Positions 31,044-45,354 of a DNA stretch of 52,500 nucleotides are shown here, one piece after another; positions within the stretch are counted from its first letter, which is position 1, and every line of letters begins with the position of its first letter. The notes below the pieces were generated by a model that worked only from the letters and a program-made list of their open reading frames with translations, had not been told where the DNA came from and ran no database searches. The translations under genes and the position numbers were made by a program. This DNA comes from Chromera velia. Lineage: Eukaryota; Sar; Chromeraceae. The stretch covers positions 1 to 52,500 of the forward strand of contig JAHBMJ010005220.1 in assembly GCA_018398765.1 (NCBI GenBank), read 5' to 3'.

Positions 31044-32990
31044 ATCTTTCTCCTTCTGTACCGGTGCTGCCTGGGGGTGGTGGTGGGGGTAGTGAGGAGA
31101 GAGAGAAGGCAGGATCTGCGAAGAAAAGACAGAGAAAGTCTTGTTTGAAGCATGCTCCTTCCCTTTTTGTCAATTCCGGCAATACCTCCAGTTTGGTTTC
31201 TTCCTCTGTTGCTGCTGCCTACTCTGTGTCTACATATGACAAAGTGAAAGTGTTTGACATTGCTCGTTCTGACGCAGTCCTCACCACGTCTCAAATCGCA
31301 CTTCTGCACCTGCCGGTCTTCGATATAAATCGGGGCGTCTGGAGGACAGCGCGTGAAGAGGCGGCGGTGAGTGATGAAATCGATCAGTCTTTGCTTTCTG
31401 CCAGCAAGAAGCGTCTTGATTTGGAAGAAGGAAGTGGCTGCGTTTGGTTGGAGGATGTGAACGGAGAAAAGTTTCCTGCACGGGTGGTTGGAAAAGACTC
31501 TTTGCCTCTTTTGTTTTTGAATGATTCAGAAAGAAAAGGAGAGAGTGCTCGACCTTCTGCAGTGAGGAAGTCTGATCGTGGGTGCAAGCATGTTCGCTTC
31601 TCTGAGCCTCTTCCTTCCTACTCAAAGGAAAAGGCCGAAGCACATGCAAGAAAGCACAGCGATCCAGACAGTAAGAAGAGAAAGAAAGCAGAAGAAAGAT
31701 TGCGTCGTCTCCGGATGCCTGTGGATGCAGACAAGCATGCAAACCTTGTGAAGCTGTCGCATCACAGATATTGTCATGCCGTGGGTGAGCGTCTGAGAAA
31801 GACACTGCATGAAAAAGGAATCGACGTGTCCTTGCATGAATGTTAGCAAGTGGGTGAAGAGTACGATGCATGTGTCAGAGTGAATGCATGTGTATGGAGT
31901 GTGCCTGCTTGTGGTGTATCTTCGCGTGTGAGTGAGTTCAATGACAGAATCATTCATGACTTAACGAAGGTGAAAGTTCGGGGGGTGGGGGGTGTTTTCT
32001 AGATTTCTGTGATTGTTGATAAAGCAACAAGGAAGGTTGACTTAATGGCAATCAGAAAGAAATGGATGGCTGTGTACCATTTGATCTACTGGACAAGAAA
32101 GTTTGAACATTTGGGAAAAGGAAAACCAAAGATTGTCTCTTCAGATAACGGAGGGGAATTCACTTCATCTTCTTATAGACGGTTTTACAGACAAGAAGGC
32201 ATTTCACAGGATTTCGGGGCCCCGTACACGCTGCAGAGCCAGGGGCTCGTTGAGAGAGTAAATGTCACTCTTAAGTCTGTCCTGCGGAAGTTGTTCCTCT
32301 CTATCCCCGTCCCTGCCTACCTCTAGCCGTCTTTTCTGCAGGGGGTTGCATAGCAGATGAGTGAGACGGTTCACTCACACACTGGAAAGTCTTCCAACTC
32401 TGCCGTCTTCAAGAAGAGTCCAGGGGTATGTCTTGTGACCGTTGGAGACAGGGTGCGCTTTGTCGATCGCGCTCCTGGCTTACAGGAAGGCTTTGCACCA
32501 AAGGGGGAGATTGGTTTTTTCGGGGGGGTACTCTCTTCGAAGGCCGTCTCTGTTGTTGTGAAGCGCAAAGGGGGGTGGCAGACGGTTCGCATCCATCCCT
32601 CTCAAGTCTGTCTTCACCAGTGGGTCGGTGAGTACTCGTCCGATCCTGCCTCAGCCGAGGCCCCTGATGATTTCGACAGGTCCGACGGGGGTTCTGAATG
32701 GGGGGAGGAGAGCAGTGATGCCTTTGATCTCGTTGTGTCGAAGTGAGAAGAAAGAGTGGAGATAGAGAGATTTGATGAGGGAGCAGTCGTTGTTGAGGCA
32801 GATGCAGAGGTCCCGCCTCCCACTGAGGGGGGGGGGGAGAGAAAAGGCCTCATTGTTCGGCAGTCCGGGGGTGTGTGGTTTCCCGCATAGGCCGTTCGAC
32901 AGTTGAAGAGACGGATTGACGTAACAGGTTATGGCCCTGAAGCCCAACTCTTGCAACACGGGATGGGAGAAGGAGAATTTGACGGAGGCT
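31043..32990 (+). pseudogene. Copia Pol, integrase part
   Basis: The frame has stops TAG 31844, 32000, 32324, 32351, 32888 and TGA 32744. From about 31850 it shows IIHDLTKVKVRG (first catalytic Asp), VIVDKATRKVDL, IVSSDNGGEFTSSSYRRF (second Asp) and LVERVNVTLKSVL (Glu): a complete DDE set. A post-integrase region (GDRVRFVDRAPGLQEGFAPK and HPSQVCLHQW) follows. No clear DSG protease motif was found in the first 250 codons. A single-nucleotide frame change near 32925-32990 separates this segment from the RT. Confidence 0.85.
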
Positions 32991-35054
32991 GACGATAGGA
33001 AGGGTGACGAGATCTTTGAGACTTTCCGTTTCTCCAAAGGGATGCAAATCCCTGAAGATGTCATTTCTCGTGTTTGGGGGGGGCAAGAGGGTTCAGGGGA
33101 TGCTTTTCCGGAAGAAGGGGCCCACGTTCCTGACGAGGCTGCCTGGCTTCCAGGCATTAAAAAAGAAGAGGAGGACGATGGAATCGAGCGGGTTTCTATT
33201 GATCCCGATAATTCTTTGTTTGGAGAGAACGCCCTTCTCGAGGGGTTCAGAGATGAGGGGGATGAAAAAGAGAAGAGTGAGTGTGCTGAGCCTGTCTCCT
33301 TGTCTCCCGACACAGAAAGAGAGATGGCCTCGTATGCCTGTCTCAATCGGAAGGCACGCCGTCAGAAGATACATGCATTGAGAGAGAGAAGGCGGCAAGA
33401 GGCAGAGAAGGCAACTGCTGAGAGGCTCGACCGAGCCCTGTCTGTTGTGCTCAATGTGTAGCAAGCAGCGAAGGCAAAAGAGTTACTTCAGCATGAAGAG
33501 AATACCGCAAAAGGGCACCTAACAGCAATAGATGAAGAGATCCGTGCGGGGTTGTTTAGAGAGAGCGATGAGAAAGAGTTCCGTCGTTGGCTTGAGTGTG
33601 GGGTGTTCAGTCTTGACGAGATCTTCTCTCATGAGGACGCCCGACAGAAGGGAGTCAAGCCTCTCACTCTCTGCATGGTTAGAACTTGGAAGCTGAAGAA
33701 TGGAGAGAGAGTTCCGAAGAGTCGTCTAGTCGTGAGGGGGTTCAAAGACAAGCATCCCCTGCTAGAGACCTACTCTGGCACTGCAAATTCAGGCTTTGTG
33801 AGGGCAGCCATTGTGTGGGCTCTCACTCAAGGGTTACAGGCTGCAAAGACAGATGTGACGACTGCATTCCTCCAGTGCCCGTACAGTGATGAGAACGTCT
33901 GGCTCCATTTGCCAGATGACTTGCCCTTTCATGTGATTCCGCAGCTGAGAGGGGGGTTAGTTGTTCGCATCGTGAAAGCAGCCTACGGGCTAAAAGATGC
34001 CCCTCGCAGGTACACCCAATTTTTCAAGAATTCTGTTGCTGGGAAGGAAGGATGGAAGGAGGTGAGCGAGAGCATTCTGGTTAAGCGCGACTGGAGTGGC
34101 AAGCCGATCGCTCTGATGGTTATACACGTGGACAATCTTTTCGTTTTCGCTGCAGACGCTGTAAGAGAGATTCGGTCTCTGCAGAAGCACATAAAGACCA
34201 ATAAGCCAGAGAGGATGGATGATGGTGCTCTCCATGCCTACTGCGGTCTGTCTGTTTGCATGTCCGGGGGTGAGTTGCTCTGAGATCAGGGGTAGTACGT
34301 ACAGAACATCTGTACAGGGATCGAGGAAAAGGAAGAACGTCTGACTGACAGAGATTTTGCAGACGTTGCTGAGGGAGAGATTGATCCCTCCTTGCAGACA
34401 GAGCATCAAGAGAAGGTGGGAAAACTTGGGTGGATGGTGAAGTCACAGCCGCATCTTTCTTTCTTGTTTTCTGCTCTGTCCAAACACAACACAAAGCCAT
34501 CCCGCAAGTCCCTGTATACTATTGATAAGACACTCCGTTACGCCAAGTCAACAGTCCGTCCCCTCCATCTGCATTCGTTGAAGAAGGGCGAGAGACCCAT
34601 CTTGCTTGGCTGGGTCGATGCGTCTTATGACAGAAACAAGAAAGAGGGGCGCAAAGGGATGGAGTTTCAGTTGGTGGGTGAGTCTGCCCTCGCTGGTGAT
34701 ATCACTCAACTCGACTACGACAACACAGTCATGTGGAGGTCGAAGAAAGAGGGGAGGAAGCTTAATAGCACCACTGTTGCAGAGCTGTTGGCTTTTAAGG
34801 ACGGATGCAAGGAGATTTACCGCTATAGGGACTTTGTGAAGTCTCTTTGGGGGGTGAATCCTCTTATTGTTATCTTGACTGACTCCCAGCCTCTTATTTT
34901 TCAGTTGAGAAGTGGACTGTGTGCGTCAGAGCTTCGTTTCCAACATGAGTTAAAACTTGTGATTGAGATGTTGGGAGAACTGAAGGCTGAGACACGTTGG
35001 GTGCCGACTAGTGCACAGCACGCAGACAGACAGACGAAGTTTTTGAGGGTTTGA
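32931..35054 (+). pseudogene. Copia Pol, reverse transcriptase and RNase H
   Basis: One frame with TAG at 33459 and 34293, TGA at 34281 and a genuine-looking TGA at 35052. RT blocks are [40 protein letters not shown] (motif A Asp), [19 protein letters not shown], and IHVDNLFVF at the YVDD site, where the second Asp is Asn (AAT, 34134-34136). RNase H follows: LLGWVDASYDRNKKEGRKG, TTVAELLAFKDGCKEIYR, IVILTDSQPLIFQL and TRWVPTSAQHADRQTKFL, with all four acidic positions kept. The RT should be inactive. Confidence 0.88.
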
Positions 35055-35108
35055 ATGGACGATCGATCTTTGCATGAATGTATACATATATGATTCATGG
35101 GGGGTGAT

Positions 35109-35345
35109 TGTCAGATCGATTATCCCGCGGCCGGCGCGCGTCTGCTCGGTCTAGGTCCAGCGCCTTTACGGGCTATAATGCATATGAATGCATGGATGAC
35201 GAATTCTGGGAAAGCATGCCAATCTCTCACCGATTGTCCTGCTCCAATGGTTGAAAACCGTTGAGGGGAGATCGTTTTTTGTCTCTCCTATGTGACAGAC
35301 TTTCTGTATAGAATCTTATGCCCTCAGTTCATCACTTATTCTACA
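35109..35345 (+). repeat. 3' LTR of the plus-strand Copia
   Basis: 237 bp, same ends and length as the 5' LTR. It is followed at once by TCAAA. Confidence 0.92.
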
Positions 35346-35480
35346 TCAAACTGACCCAGACACTTAGTGAAAATCATGTCGGTGTTGACTCTGTTTTTTT
35401 TTGTTAGGTTAAACATGTTTAGAAACAACAACAAAAAGAAAAAGTAAATGCTTTTTTTTTTTTAAATATTGGTAGCCTTG

Positions 35481-35578
35481 ATTTCTATAACATTTCTATT
35501 AGATTTCTATTGATTTCTATCGGATTTCTATCAGATTTCTATAATATTTCTATAAGATTTCTATGATATTTCTATAAC
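35481..35578 (-). repeat. Nine-unit array of 11 bp ATTTCTAT repeats
   Basis: Units ATTTCTATNNN repeat every 11 nt (one unit is 10), the reverse complement of the array at 25834. It ends in TTTTTGTAGGG (35579-35588), the mirror of CCCTACAAAAA at 25823. Confidence 0.85.
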
Positions 35579-35587
35579 TTTTTGTAG

Positions 35588-35843
35588 GGCGGCCCACATG
35601 GATAGCACAGTGGCTACGGTATGTCCGACACCGAGCATACGGGGGCTATAGCAATTATTCCATTCACCGTATCCGCACTAATTATTCTGGCTCAGCACAG
35701 CTCTCTCTATCATTGTTCTGCCCATGTTCTGCCCAGATGACTGATGGAATGAAACCTCTTCTCTAGATTAATATACTTCACGTGACTGGATCTAACTCTG
35801 TTTGTCCTCAGTGTTGCTAGTGCATATAGGCTAGCACACGACA
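35588..35843 (+). mobile_element. Truncated copy of the 5' part of the 24150-25800 element
   Basis: GCGGCCCACATGGATAGCAC and the next about 250 nt match 24148-24400 with few differences. The match stops at GCTAGCACACGACA, well before the ORF. It directly joins the reversed ATAGAAAT array. Confidence 0.75.
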
Positions 35844-35849
35844 GCTTGA

Positions 35850-36200
35850 AATATGTAAAACTCAGACAAACTTTCTTCTAGACTTTCTTTCATTTTTTTT
35901 TTAGAACTTTAGAGTGTAAACGGTAAACCCTAGAGCTAGCCTGAACTGGGATTCTATACATTTTAGGGCTAGGCTTTTATGGGATTTTAACTAAAAATGT
36001 TTCGTTATCGGCGACTTATCGCACCAGTTTTAAAGTTGCATATACAATCTTAATAACTAAAAATCAATCTTTTTTTTTTTTGAATAATTACCCGTACTAT
36101 ACTCGTCCCCTAGCTATACTAGGCCTTACAGAGTTGGCTGCTTTACTGACTACCAAGTACAACTTATAAAAGCACACATCAAAGTATGAAAGCCAAGGTA
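35850..36200. other. Short AT-rich stretch, downstream of the TPR gene
   Basis: AT-rich, no ORF. It includes the 3' flank of the minus-strand TPR gene, with a run of T at 36070-36080. Confidence 0.4.
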
Positions 36201-36203
36201 TCA

Positions 36204-39200
36204 TCAACCAGAAGATTGAATGAATGGTGCTGGAGAATGAAAAACTTGAGGTTGTGGGGAGGATAAACGACTGTCTCGATCTTCATCCCTGGGGGCCGAT
36301 CCCCCCTTCCTCGATCTCTTGGGTCCTCCATGGGGCTCCACTGTCAACGTTTGCCCCTCTGAATTCGGTACTTCACTGTACCCCCAGCGGGGAGGAAGCG
36401 GGAGAGCATCGGCCCCGCCAATGGGCGATCCTCCGGAAAGACCTGGAAGCGTCTCAAGGGGGATGCTTACACGCCCCGCGTCCTCTGGCAGAGACTCCGT
36501 GTTCTGTCTGCGCAGACCCGCAAGGGCCAGAGCACTACGGGCACCGCAGACGTTGCCAGAATTACAGCGATCGGGACATCCCGAATGATCAAGTGGGTGG
36601 TCCTCTGAGATCAGCCACGGGGAGAAGTCGGGAGGAAGGGGCTGCGGGAGACAGGGGGCGAACCAGGTGTCGAGAGGAGGCGTAAGTGGGAGCAGTAAAG
36701 ATACACAAGAGTGTGGAGGGCTGACAGCTGACTGGCACGCTTTGCTGTCCAACTCTCCTTCCTTCCCTCGCTCCGAAACCACCTCCGGCTTTGCTTCTTG
36801 ATATCCTGTTCCCGCTGCTGTCACGGACATCAAAGCATTCCCTTGCAACTCCTGCTGTTCCTTCCCCTTCGGACGAGGCTGCAGCTCTGCCCCAACCCTG
36901 GCTTCTGACTGCTCTTCTATGAGCTTCAGATTCGCGATTGTCTGCTCTGAAAACGGAAGAAAAGCCAATGCATTCTTGAGGGCACCCTGTGCCTCCCCCC
37001 ACTGCCCGACTGCAGCATACCCAATCCCAATATTGTGCCAAGTGATGCCGTCGAAGTCAAGGTCGGGGGACAGTTTCAGGGCCTTCTTGAAGACATTCAT
37101 TGCCGTGATCGTCTGCAAGCAGCGAAATCAAACAAGATAAGACAAAGAAATGTTCTGTAAATAAGCAGCAAGAACATTCATCACGCAGATGTGCACGCGA
37201 CCTCAGCTTGCTGATTCCACCTCTTGCCCTCTTGCCTTCTCAGCCTCTTGCCTCACTGCTTCTCATTGATGTCACCACAAACACCCTGTTTGCCGTTCTT
37301 CCTCGTCATCACAATCTCCACTTTTGTTTCTTGGCCTCACTCCTAACTTCTCTGTCGCCTCCTGCACCTTCTATATTCTGACAAGAACCACGAGAGCTTA
37401 TGCGCTGAAGAGGTCCGGACCGAAGAAACGACCATCTGCAAATGACCCACCTGCTTTAGAGATACAAACAGCCCTGCCGTTGTCACAAAGAAAGCTGCAC
37501 AGTTCTTTCTCGTTTTGATGGCTGCCTGAAGTTGAGCATGGGCTTCTTGCCAGTGCTGTTGTCGAATGAGAATGAGGGCCCGGATGTAGTGGGCAGCAGC
37601 CACTGCCTTGTCGTCTTCAAACGAGGATGCCGCTGCACCACAGTCCCTTCGCGCACTCCACCCGTCATCTTTCCCCTCACCGCTCTGAAGCTCCTCTATG
37701 AGTCTTTCAGCGACAGCTGCTGCCTCAGCAAGAGGTTCGGGGCCCTGGTCAATGAGAAGAAGGGCGAGGAGCACACGGGCGGTCACGTTTGAGGGATCTC
37801 TTCGGAGGGCAGCTCGGAGGCTTGGTTCGACTGACCAAGAGGAGGAAGGGGAATCGAGGACCATCTGCAAGTCAGGAGGGAGAGCAGCAAGTCTTCTATG
37901 CTAAAACGCCTCGAGGCGATCTCTGGCTCCTTCTCACAACTGTCTTCGGCTTCTGTCTGTCTGTCTGTCTGATGAAAAGGAGGGAGAAGAAGAAGAAACA
38001 TATAGTCTGTCTCTCTGTCTGTCTGTTGCTTTTCCTAAAAGACTCCTACACAGTGTATGTTTTCGATCAATCGTCGAACAGTCAATCACCCAGTCATTCC
38101 TCTACCTTTCCAACTGCAAGCCTGTGCATTTGCCTGCCTGCCTGCCAGCTTGCCTGTCTGTCTACCAATCAGTGTCCCGCCAGATCGTTCTGCACTATCC
38201 CTTTTCGCGTAACTTAGTTTGTGTTTCAAATTTTTTCACTCCCTTAATTTCTCCCGCCGCCGTGGCGTGGTTTTCATGTTTTTGCAATGGTTGGCGGGAT
38301 GCCATGGATGCACATTCGTGTGAGAAACAGCATGAAGACCATACTCTCGGGGGAAAATCCGCAAAATTGCGCAGAACACCACAAAAAGAGAACAGGAATG
38401 CATCCCCTCACAATACCAGAAAACAGAAACAGAAAAAGTCTACCAAGGCGTTCCTCACCCTACCTGTAAATGGACCAGAGCGATTGTTCGCTTGACTGCG
38501 TCGAATGGAAGTGAGTCGTTTCCCGACAGAGCTCCTGAGTACTCCTCAAGGAGCCGCCTCACGCAAATTCGAAGACTTTCGCGACTGCAGATCTGTGAGG
38601 GTATTCCCTCCCCGGATCCTCCGGCCCGTTCCCCATCTCCTTCCGTACGGAACAATGCGGACTGGGGGCTCAGGTCCACGGCCCTTCTCAGTGCTGTCGC
38701 ACCTTGCTCTCGCCGACACTGTTCGTGTCCCATGGCCAGAATCCGATCATCGCTGGCAGGCCGTCTGTTCTGAGATCCGGCCATCTCCTTTCGAGAAGCG
38801 TAGCTGCATAGCAGCGTGCGCCATTTCAGCTCAAATCGTCTTTCAGCCGATTCTTCACCATGCAAGACGGCCTTGAAGCATGCCTCAGCATTGACAGGAG
38901 CACCACACTCGGCATACACAAGACCAATTGCATACCAGAGCTCCGCGACGCGCACATCGGGAAGAATAAGCCGCGCGGTCTCAAAGCTTCGGAATGCGGA
39001 AGCGAACTCTCGACACATAAGGTGCGAGACTCCTTTGCCAAACCACGCACCTGCATCTTGCCTGTTTTGCGTGAGAAAATCGAAAATGTCTCGTGCCTGG
39101 GCGAAGTTTCTCCGGGACAAGCTCAACTTCCCCAGTCGAAACCATGCTTCAGGATCAACAGGGGAGCAATCCATCAGGTGACGGAGAGACAGGGCTTGGC

Positions 39201-39282
39201 AATCTTTGTCCTTGACGCTCGAAGCAAGGCGAGCGACATCAAGCCAGGCTAATTTGCACGAGGAGTCGAGACCTAAGCTCAT
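36204..39282 (-). CDS. TPR-repeat protein (three exons)
   Basis: Minus-strand exons are 39282-38464, 37864-37451 and 37112-36204 (stop TGA). The introns of 599 and 338 nt have GTAGGG and GTGGGT donors and GCAG acceptors, all phase 0, giving 713 residues. Tetratricopeptide repeats are clear: PEAWFRLGKLSLSRRNFAQA, AGAWFGKGVSHLMCREFASA, AELWYAIGLVYAECGAPVNA in exon 1, AHYIRALILIRQQHWQEAHA in exon 2, ITWHNIGIGYAAVGQWGEAQ in exon 3. The last 220 residues are Pro/Ser/Gly-rich and look disordered. TPRs form a helical scaffold for protein binding. The LWYAIGLVY repeat recalls Ssn6/Cyc8-type corepressors, but that is only a resemblance. I chose the first ATG of the exon 1 frame. The gene is divergent to the triosephosphate isomerase gene. 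Confidence 0.8.
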
Positions 39283-39798
39283 TTTTGGAAACAACCAAGA
39301 AAGTAGTCTGAGTGCTACCAATTTGCCTTGCGGCACCTGCCTCTCCAAACCCTAAACCCTAAACACCCGCAAATCCACCGATCGATGGGATTCAACTTGG
39401 ATCAGATATCTAGAAGCAGGGAGCCCATATGTCGCGACTTCACCTGTCAATAGGGGCCGGCATGGGGCCGGCTCACGATTCAACCATATGCAAGCGCTCG
39501 GGGAAGGTACGGAGACGGAGACAAGGAAGGTTCAGTGCACGAGTGTTGCAAATTGTGCCCCGGCATGCAGTGCCATGACATGCCGTGAAATTGATCCGTG
39601 CTTGGGGCCCCGGCCAATTTTGGGCCCGCGGCCCCGATATCCGATTCTGTGTCTCCTCCCCTTAATTAGCTCAACGTACACAAAGTATGCTCATGGATGG
39701 ACCGTTTCGGGTCGAAAGCCAACATCTGCAAGTCAGCCGTCTGCTGAAAAACTCGCGCCAGAGTGTCACCAAGTCTCTTATTGCCCCTTTTAAAAAAC
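39283..39798. promoter_or_regulatory. Bidirectional promoter region with telobox
   Basis: The 516 nt between the divergent TPR and TPI start codons contains AAACCCTAAACCCTAAAC at 39347-39364. This is 2.5 telomere-type TTTAGGG units, the telobox known from promoters of plants and some algae. A GC-rich block with GGGGCCGG repeats lies at 39450-39475 and 39605-39640. No TATA box is obvious. Confidence 0.55.
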
Positions 39799-42861
<3,063 letters not shown>

Positions 42862-44755
42862 GAAGTCGACTCCTTTCTAGGGACAAACAGCACCTGTAGG
42901 TGTCTCATGGCGTCAAACAGGGATGTGCCAGGAAGACTGGGGGAGACAAATGGAAGTATGTCAAAAGAAGACGTACAGTGTAGCCGTGTGGGGGTAGTCC
43001 TCCCGGTCGCAGAGCTTCGTCGCTCAAGCCCAACGAAAACAGACTACATGTCAAGAAGTGTTTTTTTGAAACGATCAAGTGGCTCTCTGTCCGATCTCTC
43101 AGGTGTCTTTTTCCCGGACTTTTCTGGCAACAAGAATTGTTTGGGCGTAGTCGTGTGCACGAATTTTCCAGCGAAAAGCGTAGTAGTAGAAACCTTCAGA
43201 ATTCCATGATTTGGCCCGTTTGTCGTTCGATGGTTCCCTCTCTCCTATCCTAGCTGTAAAGTGGGTGCAACAAAAATGCACCTTAGATTGAGTGGGGGAA
43301 TTTCAAAGTAGAGGCAGTGGAGTGGTATTAAAGGCGTATATTGATACGTCCTGCATGTCTTCAATTGTGGAAGAGTATTCCAGAGCGTCGAAAAACTCAG
43401 ATCACGATTCGTGAGTCAGATTGAGGGACTCTTTTGAAGACAAGAGGTCCGACCACAAAGATCGGCAATGTTCCGTTCAAAGGTGGATCATCTTTGTCTT
43501 TGTCCAGGTCTTTGCTGAGTGCTGAAGTTTGTCTCTCGTCTTCATTTAAATTGTAAACGGATAAAAGCCGAACTTCAATCTACCTGAATAAGCCAGTCTC
43601 GATTAATCTCACTGATAAACATTAGTATCGACCGTAGAAGTCATCGTATCGTAAAGTAGCTTTATCTGTTTTCTTCGTCTTAATTGCTAGCTTACGGAAA
43701 CTTGCCTATAACTGTGATCTGATTGTAAGATCTGTAAAGTTTTACAGTGAAAAAAAGTTTCAATGCTGATTTTAGAGTCGGACTCTATACAACATAACAT
43801 AACTTAAAACATAACATCTCGTAGATGATCTCTAAGTTATGAAATAAACCAAAACATTTTTTGTTAGCATTTTTAAATATTTTCAGAGATATCTTTAGCT
43901 AATTTTAAAAAACTGAAATATTTAAAACTGTACAAAACGTAAAGTTTTAAAATGAACAAAGTTCTAAAAAGTTTTAATAATTGAAAGCCGAAATTAAATC
44001 AGAAATTTTGTATTTGATGTAATTTGATGTACATTAGTAATCTAGACATTAATTCGATTAATAAACAATTAAGAACAATTAATCTGTTTAATTTACAAAA
44101 AAACGGGGGATCAAGACCTATCCTAACATATTAGGGGATAAATAGGGGAAATGAGGAGGAAATGAGGCCCATTATGGCCCATTTCTAAAAAACGGGGTCC
44201 TATTTTTTATGCTAAAAAACATGTTCAGAGGCTAAAAAAAAGTGTGTTTCAAGAACTTTGAGTCTTTTAGACTCTTAAACACTAACTTAGAACACTGCAC
44301 TATTTGACACATATTTCAAAAATTATAAGGTTAACTGAAAAATGGGGAGAAATGAAGGGCCTGTTTTTCAGGCAAATTTCCTTAAGTAAAAAATAGGGAC
44401 AAAATGGGGTGAAATGAGGTAAAAATGGGGGACTCTAGAATTATTCTTTTTTTAATGTTAGAACATCAAAATACACTGGAACTATAGTATGTTACAATGA
44501 GAATTTCTAAAACCTTTTGTGTCACAATGATTTATGAAACAATAATTGTGATTTTAAGAACTTTTGACTGATTTAATTAAATCACACTTATGTGTGATAA
44601 AATTAGTTGTAGATCACGGCTTGATACGCATCAAAGAGCGGCGTCATAGCCGCTGCATGGACTGCACAGGGTGGAAGCGAGGGAAGGAGAGGAACATCTG
44701 ATTAGTGCAGAAAGCACGAAAGCAGCGCAGAGGAAGGAGGCGATTCTGATTGAAT
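42862..44755. other. AT-rich gene-poor stretch
   Basis: No supported gene after the isomerase. From about 43540 the DNA is strongly AT-rich. Several GGGGAAATGAGG-type motifs recur at 44146-44170 and 44340-44430 (ATGGGGAGAAATGAAGGG, AATGGGGTGAAATGAGG). Confidence 0.5.
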
Positions 44756-44990
44756 GAATGAATGAATGAATGAATGAATAAATGAATGAATGAATGAATA
44801 AATTATGAATGACTAAGGCAGTGAATGAGTGAGGGAGTGAGTGAGTGAGTAAGTGAGTGAGGTGAGTGAGGTGAGTGGAGTGGGTGGGTGAGTGAGGTAA
44901 GTGAGTAAGTAAGTGAGCGAGTAAGTGGGTGAGGTAAGTGAAGGAAGTGAGTGAGTGAGTGGGTGAATAAATGAGTGAATGAGGTGAGTC
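44756..44990. repeat. (GAAT)n and (GTGA)n simple repeats
   Basis: TGAATGAATGAA at 44751-44805, then GTGAGTGAG and AGTGGGTGAG variants to about 44990. The minus-strand open frame across it is compositional. Confidence 0.92.
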
Positions 44991-45288
44991 TGACCTTCAA
45001 CAACTCTGAAGATTTCAAGCTAGTGGCTGCTAGTCACTTTGAAAGTCTAGGATCATTTCAAAGTTTGTCTAACAATTTCATCATACCTAACTTACTCAAA
45101 CTATTTCATCACACCTATTGTAACATAATTATTTATGTCACTGGTACTAGTATGTGGGGTATTGTGTCACAATTTTAATTGTGTCACACTATAGTTTCAG
45201 TGTATATCAAAACAATTTTTAAAGCGGTATTAGAAGGTTTATTGACTCTCAAACTTTTATTTTCATTATGTTTCCCCTTGCTAAACTA

Positions 45289-45354
45289 TATACATAGAAA
45301 GGAATATAAGTTTAAAGAATAGTAGTGAATATGATATGTTTTGACTCACTACAC
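45289..45354 (+). repeat. Direct repeat, copy 1 (~65 nt)
   Basis: GGAATATAAGTTTAAAGAAT and the following sequence through TTTTGACTCACTACAC are repeated at 45691-45754 with a few changes. The copies are about 400 nt apart and may be remnants of a terminal repeat or a duplication. Confidence 0.75.

Larger units (their letters stand above)
29531..35345 (+). mobile_element. Complete Copia-type LTR retrotransposon, plus strand
   Basis: LTRs of 237 bp each (29531-29767 and 35109-35345) begin TGTCAG and end TTCTACA. They are bordered by a perfect 5 bp duplication TCAAA. A TGG-containing primer-site candidate (TGGTACATCTG) starts at 29770, two bases after the LTR. A purine tract (CATGGGGGGTGAT, 35096-35108) abuts the 3' LTR. 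Gag, integrase, RT and RNase H follow in Copia order. The LTRs differ at about 17 of 237 positions by eye, mostly transitions, so the insertion is not recent. The coding frames are interrupted by 13 stops and at least one indel. Confidence 0.93.

Noticed and set aside
31844-33465. Viral-type programmed stop readthrough (TAG followed by CAA/CAG at 31844, 32351 and 33459)
   Set aside because: The next codons (GTG, ATG, GCA) do not fit the CAR-YYA consensus, and there are too many TAGs along the element for a single programmed site. Retained only as a minor alternative.
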